The notes below the pieces were generated by a model. It saw nothing but the letters and a program-made list of their open reading frames with translations. It had not been told where the DNA came from and ran no database searches. 64,000 bases of DNA from Rhytidiadelphus loreus. Taxonomy: Eukaryota; Streptophyta; Bryopsida; Hypnales; Hylocomiaceae. This document shows, piece by piece, positions 1 to 11,418 of the stretch (position 1 is the first letter of the stretch; each line of letters opens with the position of its first letter). The stretch is taken from the NCBI GenBank assembly GCA_947034895.1, contig OX344764.1, forward strand, positions 47,969,348 to 48,033,347, written 5' to 3'. The position numbers and the translations under genes were made by a program.

Positions 1-869
1 AGTACTCCAATAATGGAATAATGCTAAAACTATAGCGTAGGCTAGTGTGCATGATTACACGTTTACTACTTATAAAAAATATCGGAATATCATGAATATC
101 TGAATATGATATTCATGAAGCACAATATGCTTTTAGAAGATAAATAATTACGATAGTAATACTATTTGTCATTGTGTAGTCGATGAGTTCACATTGAAGG
201 GCAAGATCTTATTAGTGAAGAAAATCAAGTATAACCTTGGAAATTGTTGTTTGGGGCAGACTATGTTCAGGGAATGATCACCTCTCGGGACCGAGACCAG
301 TGATTCAACTGCATTCGTCCTGCACAGTCTAATCAACCATTAATTAATGGGTACAGAAATTAGAAAACTAGAAATTGACAAAACGGTTCGTAGACTATGG
401 TCGGCAAATTCTGAACCCCGCAAAGGACTCAAGTATCATCTGAAATTTCAGAATCTGCCATAACCCCCCCTATTCCACAAATGAAAGAAGCCAGAGATTA
501 CTAGAGTTTGTCAAATTAATGAAGAATGCATCAGTGAATCAGTGATATTCAAAGAGACTGCAAAAGTGACATTGACAGTTTCAAATTTTAATTAGGGTTG
601 TATCTCATTGAATTGTTTTGTTACATAACGTAATGAACAAGTTGGAGATAATAAGTGAAAACCGAGATATAGGTCGTAGAGTGTATGGTAAGGCGGATAA
701 CCGGGTAAATAATAATTAGAGCTTGAACCACAAAGATGTAATGCCTGTTCAATCATGCAACTACAGAGTACCTTTGAGGTGAACCTGTAGATAATACAGA
801 TTTAATACATGGAAATAGTAAAATGCATCACCAAAATAAAAACGGTAATGTGAAGTAATGACTTCAACA
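1..869. other. 3' flank of the methyltransferase-like gene
   Basis: AT-rich non-coding DNA downstream of the minus-strand gene that ends at 870. The only structure I can support is the imperfect palindrome at 253-326. No terminal inverted repeat or target duplication marking a transposon edge was found. Confidence 0.5.
253..326. repeat. imperfect ~74-bp palindrome, copy 1
   Basis: The centre lies near 289/290, with the core CTCGGGACCGAG at 284-295. The outer arms are GCAGAC (256-261) and TCCTGC (318-323), which pair with one mismatch. A second palindrome of the same design sits at 13,613-13,686: the 16-bp core there matches the reverse complement of 282-297 at 15 of 16 positions, and the outer arms also resemble each other. 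It could be a small hairpin element or a protein-binding site. Confidence 0.6.
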
Positions 870-3800
870 TTAGTCAGATGATAAGGAACTTCCCTCATTG
901 TCTGATGTGTCCATATCTGACTCGACAGCGGAGTCATCAATAAACTGAAGAACACGAGGATCAACAAGATTAGCCCTATAACTAGGCCTAGGGTTTAGGG
1001 CAACATAATCCCTAGAAAGAGTTTCCGCGTATTCGGGAAGTAGAAACGGTTTTGGTGGACTGGGAAAAAACGCAGGGTTTCCAAAGAATGGAATGTGTGA
1101 GCCAGGTCTCACTTTTGCCGCTTGCCTATGCAATCAAGTAAACCATAGATTAGAGGAAGGGTAAATGATATCCAAAGAAATATGTCAATGAGGAAGTTGA
1201 ATTGGTGTGACTTACTTACTGAAAAATGAAGTTTTCACAATCTGCTGTGCTGGCACTTCTTCCTCATCCAAATCAATTGCAGCATCAACACCGACTGTGA
1301 CTGTGGTCGGAAGAAACGGAACTTGACGAATGACTGGTTTGATGAGGGCCTCAAAGATAGCCTCATCTTCCTCGAAGGCTAGAACATGACGTCCAGTAGC
1401 TCGGCATGCTAAAATGCTAGTACCTACATATCCGTCACAATTATGAGATGTCATCTGAATGATAGAAACTGAAGGTGATTGCAGAATGAATTTAGTACTC
1501 ATGAAGATGTACCTGTAGCTGCCGTACAGTCGACGACAACGGAGCCAGGTTCGCAACATCCTTCCACGAGCATCGCCATGAAACCTGACGCCTTCTCTCT
1601 AGGACCGCGCCATGGTTTGTCACCATTCATGGTGACCTCTTCGGCAAAGCATAGGTTCCTGAGACAGTCATCCTTGCCTACGGTGACGCCAACCTTCGCA
1701 TGAGAAGGAACATGCTGGAATGGGAAATCGTCCTCCGTTTTTGGTCCAGACTTCTTGACCACAAGAGAGATTGAAAACCTCTGGGTCTGGAACAAGAAAT
1801 GATCATTGATTAGTCAATGGTTAAGGTGAATCTCAAGAAAAGACAAAAAAGAATATGAAATGGCTATTACCGTCTTCTTGGGATCAATTGCCGATGTCAA
1901 GTGAAGATGGTTCATACCCCACCAATCTACGAGAATCTTAAATCCATATTCCTTGCAGCATCCTAGAAGCTGGCTCCTGTGCGCCTTCGAGGAGGACGGG
2001 TACATCACAATAAGTGCTCCATTGTCGTGTAAATAACCAACTGCAAAGTCGAAGACTGGAATCAACCAGTCATCTAAGAAGTGGTTCCATGTCGGAATAG
2101 GTGCAGGAGGAGTAGATATGGTAGGCACATGGAGTCCTTCTGGAACATCAACAAGAATCAAGTCCACCGCAGACTCTGTAGTCAGGACTCCGTCAAAATA
2201 GCGTTGCTTGTCACTAGCATGCTGCATGAAAACATTCAAAGGAGAATAAGAATTACGAAAATTTCATAAAAGGATACAAAGGGAGATTAAAATAATTGAA
2301 CAACTAATGAACAAAACAAGTAACGAAATAGACATGTAGCATATTCATGTTCCATGAAGTATTGAATTCAATAGAAAATAAGGCACACAACCAAAATACC
2401 ATGGATAAGAAGCCTTCGACGGCTTCAAGGGCCTTCTTGTCACGAGTCAGACCCCTCAACGAAATATTCAGAATGCATTCGTCAATAGCAGGGTCAGAAT
2501 CCAAGTGATGAACAGGTGGCGTGAGACCATGAACCAGGCGATCCTGAGTCAGCGAGAAGCTGGAAGACGTGTCCTTCACGTCTGCGGCACTAGTTGCTGG
2601 CTCCTGCAAGGGAGTCTCGGCCTTCCTCTTCTTGCCCTTCTTTTTTGCCTTCTCTTGTTCCTTCTCGGCCTTTGCAGCCAGTCTCTTCAGTTTTATGTCC
2701 TCCGTCTTCTTCTTTGCCTCCTCCAGCCTCTCCACCTTCTTCTTGTCAAACGCATCCCGTTTAGCAATGGCTTTGGATCGGGCTTCTGGATCAAGTCCAG
2801 CGAACTCATCGAATTCAGGCTCCACAACCGGTGTTTCCTTCAATGTCTTGAACAAAGGTACCTCTTCTGGTGGAATGGATCCCAAGTTGCACTCGATGTA
2901 CCAGGGACAGGCTTGAAGATGTGGAGTGGTCCAGTTTCGAAGCTGCCATGCTGAGAACATGCAGTCATCCTTTGATCTATCCAGCCAAGTTGTCAGGAAT
3001 GGTGGCAAGTCAGCCTTGGCTATGGCCTTCTTGGTATACAACTCAAACTTGAAATACCTGTGCAATAGAAAAGGAAGATGACAATGATGGAACATGTCAG
3101 TTACAAATGCTTGCTTGGATTAATCACACCAATTTGTAGACATCTCATCGAATTTAGTGAAGCATACAAAGCACGTACTGTGAAGCTTAGTTAAATGAAC
3201 CAAGAACGAGGAACAGAATGAGAGTATAAAGAATGAAATCCAGTTTTAGCAAACAGACCATGTTGCAAGATTGAAGCCCTAATTTAAGGACCCTAAGCAT
3301 GCACATACGAGGAGAATCGGTAAAACTAGTACATGAAAAAAGGATTGCAAAATACCTATAGATGACACGATGAACCGCAAGCATTGCCCCTTTGTAGTCT
3401 TTGAAGTTGTCTGATTTCTTGTAAGCGTCTCCTCCCCTGAACATACCCGTGTAGGCAATATCCCATACCTTCATTCTCCACCCCTCAATATATTCCTTCA
3501 GTGTTTCCGGCTCACTTGGAACGGACATGTTCACAGGAACATTATCTGCCCGCATTACAGAGTCGAACAATTCGGAAGCCGCCTCTTCCAACTACCACAC
3601 ACAATATCACGAAAGTTAGATGTACAATCTAAATTTTTGTAAGAGGAAAATGACTTAAGCAAATAGTGATGGAAAATAGAAAAAAAAATTCATAGAATGC
3701 ATACCCCCGAGTACCAGCACGCCCTAGCCAGAAACAATGCCAATTTCTCCTCGTTAACGGGACGAGGTGGAAATCGACGTGCCTCTCTAGTTGGTCTGGA

Positions 3801-5847
3801 TGCATTCATCCACTTTAGCCATTTCACTTTGGACTCCGCAGTAGCATTTGCAGTGGCCATCATTTGTAGCTTCTCCAGAGTTAACTCTGGAACTGAAAAT
3901 AGATTCCAATGTCGCTCGATCTGCATGAATAGGGGAAGAAGTGATTAATCACCGTATATCACTCAGAGTATTAGCAAGTGAACAATGAAAGACGGAATAC
4001 AGCATACCTCCAAAAGCCAATCAGGTCCTAGTGCGGGATTGGCGACTGCCACTATCTTTGATAATTTCTTCTGGTACTTCTCATTTGAGTCTTTGATGGA
4101 GACCCTCATAGCCGTGGAAACTCCGTCTGGCGTCACCTCCTCGGCTAAAATGTCCTCCTTATATTTACGAATGGCCACCTCCGCCGCCGCCGAAATCTCT
4201 TGCTGAGACAGTGCATATCATCCATGAACAATGAGAAAGAAAATCAAATACACTACCTTGGTACGTGAATCTAGTAGTCACAATTGCTCACCTTGAAGAT
4301 GAATGAAGTGAAGACCTCTAATGGCACCGTATACCATTTCGATCGAGTATTGTTCTGACAGATCTTGAACTCTTCGGGGGATAGCAACTCAGTGAACTTG
4401 TCGAGTTCCATAGTCCCGTATTTCTGGACTCGAAAAAGGGTGTGCATGAGATTGGTCTTGACATGATAGCTCTCTGTATGCCTGGATCTCAAAAGACAAC
4501 ACAATTAGCTTCGGAAAATAATAAATTGATATATTGGAGTTTAAAATCAAAACATAATTGTGATATAAATGCAAAACGGCAAGCTCACTTGTTGATGTCG
4601 TGCATAGCTTGCATGGCAACCCCAATACGTCCTCGTGTATCCAATACGATAGAGTCGACGTTAATGTGCCAACTCCTGTCCGTGGCATGTAGCCGAGTAA
4701 TGTGGTTCATCCACGCAATTCTCCGGTGGTTTCCATCACAAATGAAAAACTTCTGATCCACTAAATGTTTGAGCACAGGGTCAGACCTCAAGAAGTTGTT
4801 GAATTCATCATTAATGGAATTCCACAACACTCCCCATTCAATCTTCTCTACATCAGAGAACACCTCACCGTCCCCATCTTCATTTGAGATGGAAACATAA
4901 AACACTCGGGCGCCTTCTTCATACCCCCCCGTGAACTGATGCTCCAACAATGTCAAGTCGCATGCCAGAGTTGGACGCACAATTGGCATAGGCACCAGCC
5001 TGCACAATGGGATCTTCATTCGTGATGCCTCCGTGGATGTCAATCTCAAACCGTGAAGAATTGAAACAGTATCCAGTTTTTGGGACTTCCTGATGTCATC
5101 CTCCATCGCATCCTTCCCCACTCCAGGAATATCCATGTCATCATCTTCTGATTCAGAAATAATTTCGGGATTTTTCTCATCCTCCAGCATTGCAGAACTA
5201 TCAACAGCAGGGGGCTTCAACATTGTCTTCGACCTCATGCTCTCTTGCAACACGGTAGGAATGTCATACATGATTATTATAGTGTAACGAGTACGTGCAA
5301 GGACAAGTGTCATTTCACACTTCCTCATGAAATTGTGCAAATATGTCTCAACAAAATAAAAACATTTATATCAGATCTTAATTCAAATGCCACAGTCGCA
5401 TTTGACGTTCAATGGTCTATAATGTCCACAACACCAGATCAAGATATCGGCATCCGTATCAACTGCGGATGTCACCTCTAATTCTGCGTGATCACATGTA
5501 CAATACTCAATAGTCTCATGAGTTACAGAATTTGAATCACTATCGTTTGTTGATCCAATAGATGAACTCTTGGACCTAGCTCCATCCACACGCCGCACAA
5601 TGCCTCTACCACCCCCTTCAAATCGTATTCCATGCTGCCTCGCAGAACTTACTAGTGGTTGTGATGGAATCTGCACTTGGTCACCGGCCTTCGTCTCCGT
5701 GTTCTGAAGGAGCTCGACATTCAACTCTAGTGGCTCCAGAAAGGCATCCACCTCCACTAGATCCACCTCGCCCTCCACCACTAGTTCTTGAACATGAGTA
5801 TCTTCATGCGTGGGAATTTCCAAGGGAACCTCTAACTGCGGTGCCAT
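870..5847 (-). CDS. ParB-like / beta-class DNA methyltransferase-like fusion protein, 11 exons
   Basis: The proposed CDS joins 5847-5476, 5241-4589, 4481-4292, 4202-4008, 3920-3705, 3591-3356, 3057-2400, 2221-1871, 1786-1513, 1423-1216 and 1125-870. All junctions are GT-AG and in phase, giving about 1202 aa. Exons 1-2 are acidic and low-complexity, then a ParB/sulfiredoxin-like segment carries D-G-N-H-R-R near residue 292. A Lys/Glu-rich coiled coil lies at about 710-755 (2640-2760). The last exons resemble an N6-adenine/N4-cytosine methyltransferase in beta order: motif IV (LILVDVPEG, ~866) precedes motif I (VVDCTAATGTS, ~1041), followed by GRHVLAFEEDEAIF. Motif IV reads D-V-P-E instead of D/N/S-P-P-Y/F/W and motif I has lost a glycine, so catalysis is doubtful. 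The start is the first in-frame ATG after an upstream TGA. The fold assignments are inferences from motifs, and expression is unknown. The gene faces the transposase at 11,419-15,309. Confidence 0.65.
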
Positions 5848-5949
5848 CTCAGACGAGACTAGCCCAACCTGATCACCAACGCATCAAAACTGAAGTTAAC
5901 CCAGATAATATCAACATGCCACCCCGCAAGCCCACCCTTGTGGTCATGC

Positions 5950-8900
5950 GGCCCACGAGGGGCCGGGAGGTCTGGGTGCTGGCCTGCCTCGCTGCACCTT
6001 TAAATAAAAAATTGAAATGGGAAGCCGGTCTCCTCGGAGCCCGCGAGCAAGCACTATGGCCTGGACAGGGAGCCCTCGGGGCCGAGAGCACTGGGTGCTG
6101 GCCTGCAAGGCTGCACCCTTAGAAAAGAATTGAAATGGGAAGCCAAACTCCACAGAGCCCGCGAGCAAGCACTGAGGCGTCTCCAAGGAGCCCTCGGGGC
6201 CGAGAGCACTGAGTGCTGGCCTGCAAGGCTGCACCCTTAGATAAAATTGAAATGGGAAGCTGGTCTCCTCGGAGCCCGCGAGCAAGCACTAAGGCCTGGA
6301 CAAGGAGCCCTCGGGGCCGAGAGCACTGGGTGCTGGCCTGCAAGGCTGCACCCTTAGAGAAAATTGAAATGGGAGGCCGAACTCCACGGAGCTCGCGAGC
6401 AATCACTATGGCCTGGACAGGGAGCCCGCGAGTAAGCATTGAGGTGTCTCTAGGGAGCCCTCGGGGCCGAGAGCACTGGGTGCTGGCTTGCAAGGCTGCA
6501 CCCTTAGAGAAAATTGAAATGGGAAGCCGGTCACCTCGGAGCCCGAGAGCAAGCACTAAGGCTTGGACAGGGAGCCCACGAGCAAGCACTATGGCCTGGA
6601 CAGGGAGCCCTCGGGGCCGAGAGCACTGGGTGCTGGCCTGCAAGGCTGCACCCTTAGAAAAGAATTGAAATGGGAAGCCAAACTCCACGGAGCCCGCGAG
6701 CAAGCACTAAGTCCTGGACAGGGAGCCCTCAGGGCCGAGAGCCTCGGTGCTAGCCTGCAAGGCTGCACCTTTAGATTAAATTGAAATGGAAAGCCGGTCT
6801 CCTCGAAGCCCGCGAGCAAGCACTAAGGCTTGGACAGGGAGCCCGCGAGCAAGCACTACGGCCTGGACAGGGAGCCCTCGGGGCCGAGAGCACTGGGTGC
6901 TGGCTTGCAAGGCTGCACCCTTAGAGAAAATTGAAATGGGAAGACGGTCTCCTCGGAGCCCGCGAGCAAGCACTAAGGCTTGGACAGGGAGCCCGCGAGC
7001 AAGCACTACGGCCTGGACAGGGAGCCCTCGGGGCCGAGAGCACTGGGTGCTGGCCTGCAAGGCTGCACCCTTAGAGAAAATTGAAATGGGAAGCCGAACT
7101 CCACGGAGCCCGAGAGCAAGCACGAAGGCTTGAACAGGGAGCCCGCGAGCAAGCACTAAGTCCTGGACAGGGAGCCCTCGGGGCCGAGAGCACTCGGTGC
7201 TGGCCTGCAAGGCTGCACCCTTAGAGAAAATTGAAATGGGAAGCCGGTCTCCTCGGAGCCCGCGAGCAAGCACTACGGCCTGGACAGGGAGCCCTCGGGG
7301 CCGAGAGCACTCGGTGCTGGCCTGCAAGGCTGCACCCCTAGATAAAATTGAAATGGGAATCCGGTCTCCTCGGAGCCCGAGAGCGAGCACTAAGGCTTGG
7401 ACAGGGAGCCCTCGGGGCCGAGAGCACTCGGTGCTGGCCTGCAAGGCTGCACCCTTAGATAAAATTGAAATGGAAAGCCGGTCTCCTCGGAGCCCACGAG
7501 CAAGCAGTAAGGCCTGGACAGGGAGCCCTCGGGGCCGAGAGCACTCGGTGCTGGCCTGCAAGGCTGCACCCTTAGAAAAAATTGAAATGGGAAGCCGAAC
7601 TCCACGGAGCCCACGAGCAATCACTATGGCCTGGACAGGGAGCCCGCGAGCAAGCACTGAGGCGTCTCTAGGGAGCCCTCGGGGCCGAGAGCACTGGGTG
7701 CTGGCCTGCAAGGCTGCACCTCTAGATAAAATTGAAATGGGAATCCGGTCTCCTCGGAGCCCGAGAGCAAGCACTAAGGCTTGGACAGGGAGCCCGCAAG
7801 CAAGCACTACGGCCTGGACAGGGAGCCCTCGGGGCCGAGAGCACTGGGTGCTGGCCTGCAAGGCTGCACCCTTAGAGAAATTTAAATGGGAAGCCGGTCT
7901 CCTCGGAGCCCGCGAGCAAGCACTAAGGCTTGGACAGGGAGCCCGCGAGCAAGCACTATGGCCTGGACAGGGAGCCCTCGGGGCCGAGAGCACTCGGTGC
8001 TGGCCTGCAAGGCTGCACCCTTAGAGAAAATTGAAATGGGAAGCCGGTCTCCTTGGAGCCCGAGAGCAAGCACTAAGGCTTGGATAGGGAGCCCGCGAGC
8101 AAGCACTATGGCCTGGACAGGGAGCCCTCGGGGCCGAGAGCACTAGGTGCTGGCCTGCAAGGCTGCACCCTTAGAAAAGAATTGAAATGGGAAGCCGGTC
8201 TTCTCGGAGCCCGCGAGCAAGCACTAAGGCGTCTTTAGGGAGCCCTCGGGGCCGAGAGCACAGAGTACTGGCCTGCAAGGCTGCACCCTTAGATAAAATT
8301 GAAATGGAAAGCCGGTCTCCTCGGAGCCCGCGAGCAAGCACTAAGGCCTGGACAGGGAGCCCTCGGGGCCGAGAGCACTCGGTGCTGGCCTGCAAGGCTG
8401 CACCCTTAGAAAAAATTGAAATGGGAAGCCGAACTCCACGGAGCCCGCGAGCAATCACTATGGTCTGGACAGGGAGCCCGCGAGCAAGCACTGAGGCGTC
8501 TCTAGGGAGCCCTCGGGGCCGAGAGCACTGGGTGCTGGCCTGCAAGGCTGCACCCCTAGATAAAATTGAAATGGGAATCCGGTCTCCTCAGAGCCCGAGA
8601 GCAAGCACTAAGGCTTGGACAGGGAGCCCGCGAGCAAGCACTACGGCCTGGACAGGGAGCCCTCGGGGCCGAGAGCACTGGGTGCTGGTCTGCAAGGCTG
8701 CACCCTTAGAGAAAATTGAAATGGGAAGCCGGTCTCCTCGGAGCCCGAGAGCAAGCACTAAGGCTTGGACAGGGAGCCCGCGAGCAAGCACTATGGCCTG
8801 GACAGGGAGCCCTCGGGCCGAGAGCACTTGGTGCTGGCCTGCAAGGCTGCACCCTTAGAGAAAATTGAAATGGGAAGCCGAACTCCACGGAGCCCGAGAG

Positions 8901-9570
8901 CAAGCACGAAGGCTTGAACAGGGAGCCCGCGAGCAAGCACTAAGTCCTGGACAGGGAGCCCTCGGGGCCGAGAGCACTCGATGCTGGCCTGCAAGGCTGC
9001 ACCCTTAGAGAAAATTGAAATGGGAATCCGGTCTCCTCGGAGCCCGAGAACAAGCACTAAGGCTTGGACAGGGAGCCCGCGAGCAAGCACTACGGCCTGG
9101 ACAGGGAGCCGTCGGGGCCGAGAGCACTAGGTACTGGCCTGCAAGGCTGCACACTTAGAAAAAATTGAAATGGGAAGCCGGTCTTCTCGGAGCCCGCGAG
9201 CAAGCACTGAGGCGTCTCCAGGGAGCCCTCGGGGCCGAGAGCAATGGGTGCTGGCTTGCAAGGCTGCACCCTTAGAAAAAATTGAAATGGGAAGCCGGTC
9301 TCCTTGGAGCCCGCGAGCAAGCACTAATGCCTGGACAGGGAGCCCGCGAGCAAGCACTATGGCTTGGACAGGGAGTCCTCGGGGCCGAGAGCACTGGGTG
9401 CTGGCCTGCAAGGCTGCACCCTTAGAAAAAATTGAAATGGGAAGCCGAACTCCACGGAGCCCGCGAGCAATCACTATAGCCTGGACAGGGAGCCCGCGAG
9501 CAAGCACTTAGGCGTCTCTAGGGAGCCCTCGGGGCCGAGAGCACTGGGTGCTGGCCTGCAAGGCTGCACA
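5950..9570. repeat. GC-rich tandem array, about 27 units in two length classes
   Basis: The unit of roughly 115-120 bp contains CCTCGGGGCCGAGAGCACT, then GTGCTGGCCTGCAAGGCTGC, then a short AT-rich spacer (TTGAAATGGGAAGCC), then CTCCTCGGAGCCC. Many units carry about 33 extra bases (a second GAGCAAGCACTA-GGCCTGGACAGGGAGCCCGC block), making a unit of about 150 bp. I counted about 27 copies of the GGCTGCAC landmark. GC content is visibly far above the flanks. Frames stay open on both strands for up to 405 codons because most unit lengths are multiples of three and lack stops; I do not regard these as genes. The array lies just upstream of the methyltransferase-like start codon, in the gap between the two divergent genes. 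Confidence 0.95.
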
Positions 9571-11418
9571 CTAAACAATGAACAAATTGCCAACTCGATG
9601 TCGATTTGCAATAAACATGGACATTTCAGCAAGGCTTTGAGCACGAGATCATACCTCTCTATTGCGGGTGGATGCCTCGCGTCCTGTTTCCGCAATTCCT
9701 CCGACTCCATGGTGTCCCCTCTTCGACCGCAAGTTCCGATCCGCCATGACAAAGATTGTACAACTTGATACAAGCGCCGTGATTGCCCAGTTATGCATAC
9801 ACTCCACTCCGAATGCTCAAGGATTCGACGAAGAGAACGGCAGATGAGAGTCAAAGAGATGGTGGCGGCGGCACTTTGGATCCTTAGGGTACACATGCGG
9901 AATGTCGACCCCTGTGCGTGGACATGGGACGGCAGGAAAGGACATCCTGGATGATATCCATTCTCTCCGAGATGGCCTCCGCGATATTAAACGGTGGAAT
10001 AATCTTGTTTCTCTCGGGTTTGGAATTATCTGGTGACGGTAGCTAGGATGACATATCGAGAATATTTGGGGAGCAGGGTCTCATGGTACTTTAATATCAT
10101 GTGGAATTTTCGTCGACGTATAGTATTTAAGTTTTACAGTCTGTAATCGATTTAGGGTTAATGGGATATACTATAAGGTACGAGGTCCAGATGTGGAGCA
10201 TCTTAGTACTAAAATGGAATTATGGGGAAATGAATCATTTGGAAATACTTTTTAGTGTATTTATATTATTTCCTAGTGGATTCAAAATCTGACTCAGTTC
10301 GTTTCATAATGATTGGAAATTTGTGGTATTAGTTACAAATGCTTGAAGGTTCTAGAATGTGGTCTTCCGTCGTTATCAAAATGGACCACCTCCTAGAATG
10401 TTTGTACATTGTACATTGAAAAAATAAAAATGTACCTCTGAGTGATGTTCCATTTCAATTCCCCCTCCGTTTTACAATCTTCGACCTTACCGGAAATTAA
10501 TCTAAACTGAGGATACATTCAATTCTTCCTGTAAAATATACTTTTCCGTATTTCATTAACTGCATGTTTTAGACTATGTGGGATTCAGTTCTAGAATTTT
10601 ATCATTGGTAACTTCATCTCTTTTAGATACCCTCCTCATGCCTTACTGTATTAAACTTTACTTGTCATTGTCATTTGATACTATGGTCATGGATTCCAAT
10701 AAGCCGATAGGGTTTGAAGTGTCATCATATCATGCAATCGATTTTGAATAGACTCTTTATAGGTTATGCCGTTTCCCTATGACATTCCTTCTTGTGGATT
10801 GAATGCATGTTGGCTTCACTTAGTTCATTCATTGATCACCATATTCCTTCTACCTTTATATCTCCCTTGTGCGTCTAATATTAGAAAGATGTGTAAAGGG
10901 TGTTCATCACCCCACTTTGCCACAACGCTTATATGTGTGATCTCAATTGTACATACCTTGTCCATAGAAAATATGTAGTATCAATTGGTTGAAATCATAT
11001 CTTCAGGGGGCTATGTTATTGGCGGTCTGATGACAGTAAAATTTTGTTATTTAATACATGTCGCTCTAGTGCATTTACACATCAAGAATACTCTTAGATG
11101 AAGGACAGATAATATACGTGTCCTCATTATGAGTATCAATGCTTGTCGCCGCCATTTGATGAGGACGTCCTCTCATCAACAATTATGCAGATAAACTGTA
11201 TTATGTGTTATGAGGTATTGGGTTCATATAACCGTCACAAACATTCAGTTTATGCAGATATATAAATGCTGTTGTATTCCTTCATCCTTCTTTTCATGTG
11301 CCAGCATGCTTCTATTCCTCTATTGATGTTCTTCTCGGACTTCGAACTCCAGATTCAGTTCATTGCAAAACCTACCTTGGACTCCTTCTTCTCCCTTTTT
11401 TTATTCAGTTTCTCTAAC
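9571..11418. other. intergenic / promoter region between array and transposase
   Basis: Mostly AT-rich with no convincing coding exon. A minus-strand stretch near 9600-9712 has an ATG and a good donor (AG|GTATGA), but its phase does not fit the first coding exon at 5847. It could at most be an untranslated leader exon spliced across the array. A TATA-like string lies at about 11,258-11,266. Confidence 0.4.
11256..11266 (+). promoter_or_regulatory. TATA-like box upstream of the transposase
   Basis: AGATATATAAATG lies about 155 bp before the preferred ATG at 11,419. In this AT-rich setting such a match is common by chance, so it is only a candidate core promoter. Confidence 0.25.

Noticed and set aside
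2505..2954. Plus-strand frames of 115-149 codons, leucine/phenylalanine-rich
   Set aside because: Antisense shadow of the lysine-rich coiled-coil exon of the minus-strand gene.
6119..9511. Long open frames of 100-405 codons on both strands within the tandem array
   Set aside because: They follow from a repeat period divisible by three with no stops; both strands are open at once, translations are low-complexity repeats and no splice or start logic supports them.
9474..9896. Minus-strand frame with ATG (MESEELRK...) and a good donor, as coding exon 1 of the methyltransferase-like gene
   Set aside because: Its donor leaves phase 2, and no acceptor near 5850 continues the frame into the exon starting at 5847 without a stop. 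It could only be untranslated.
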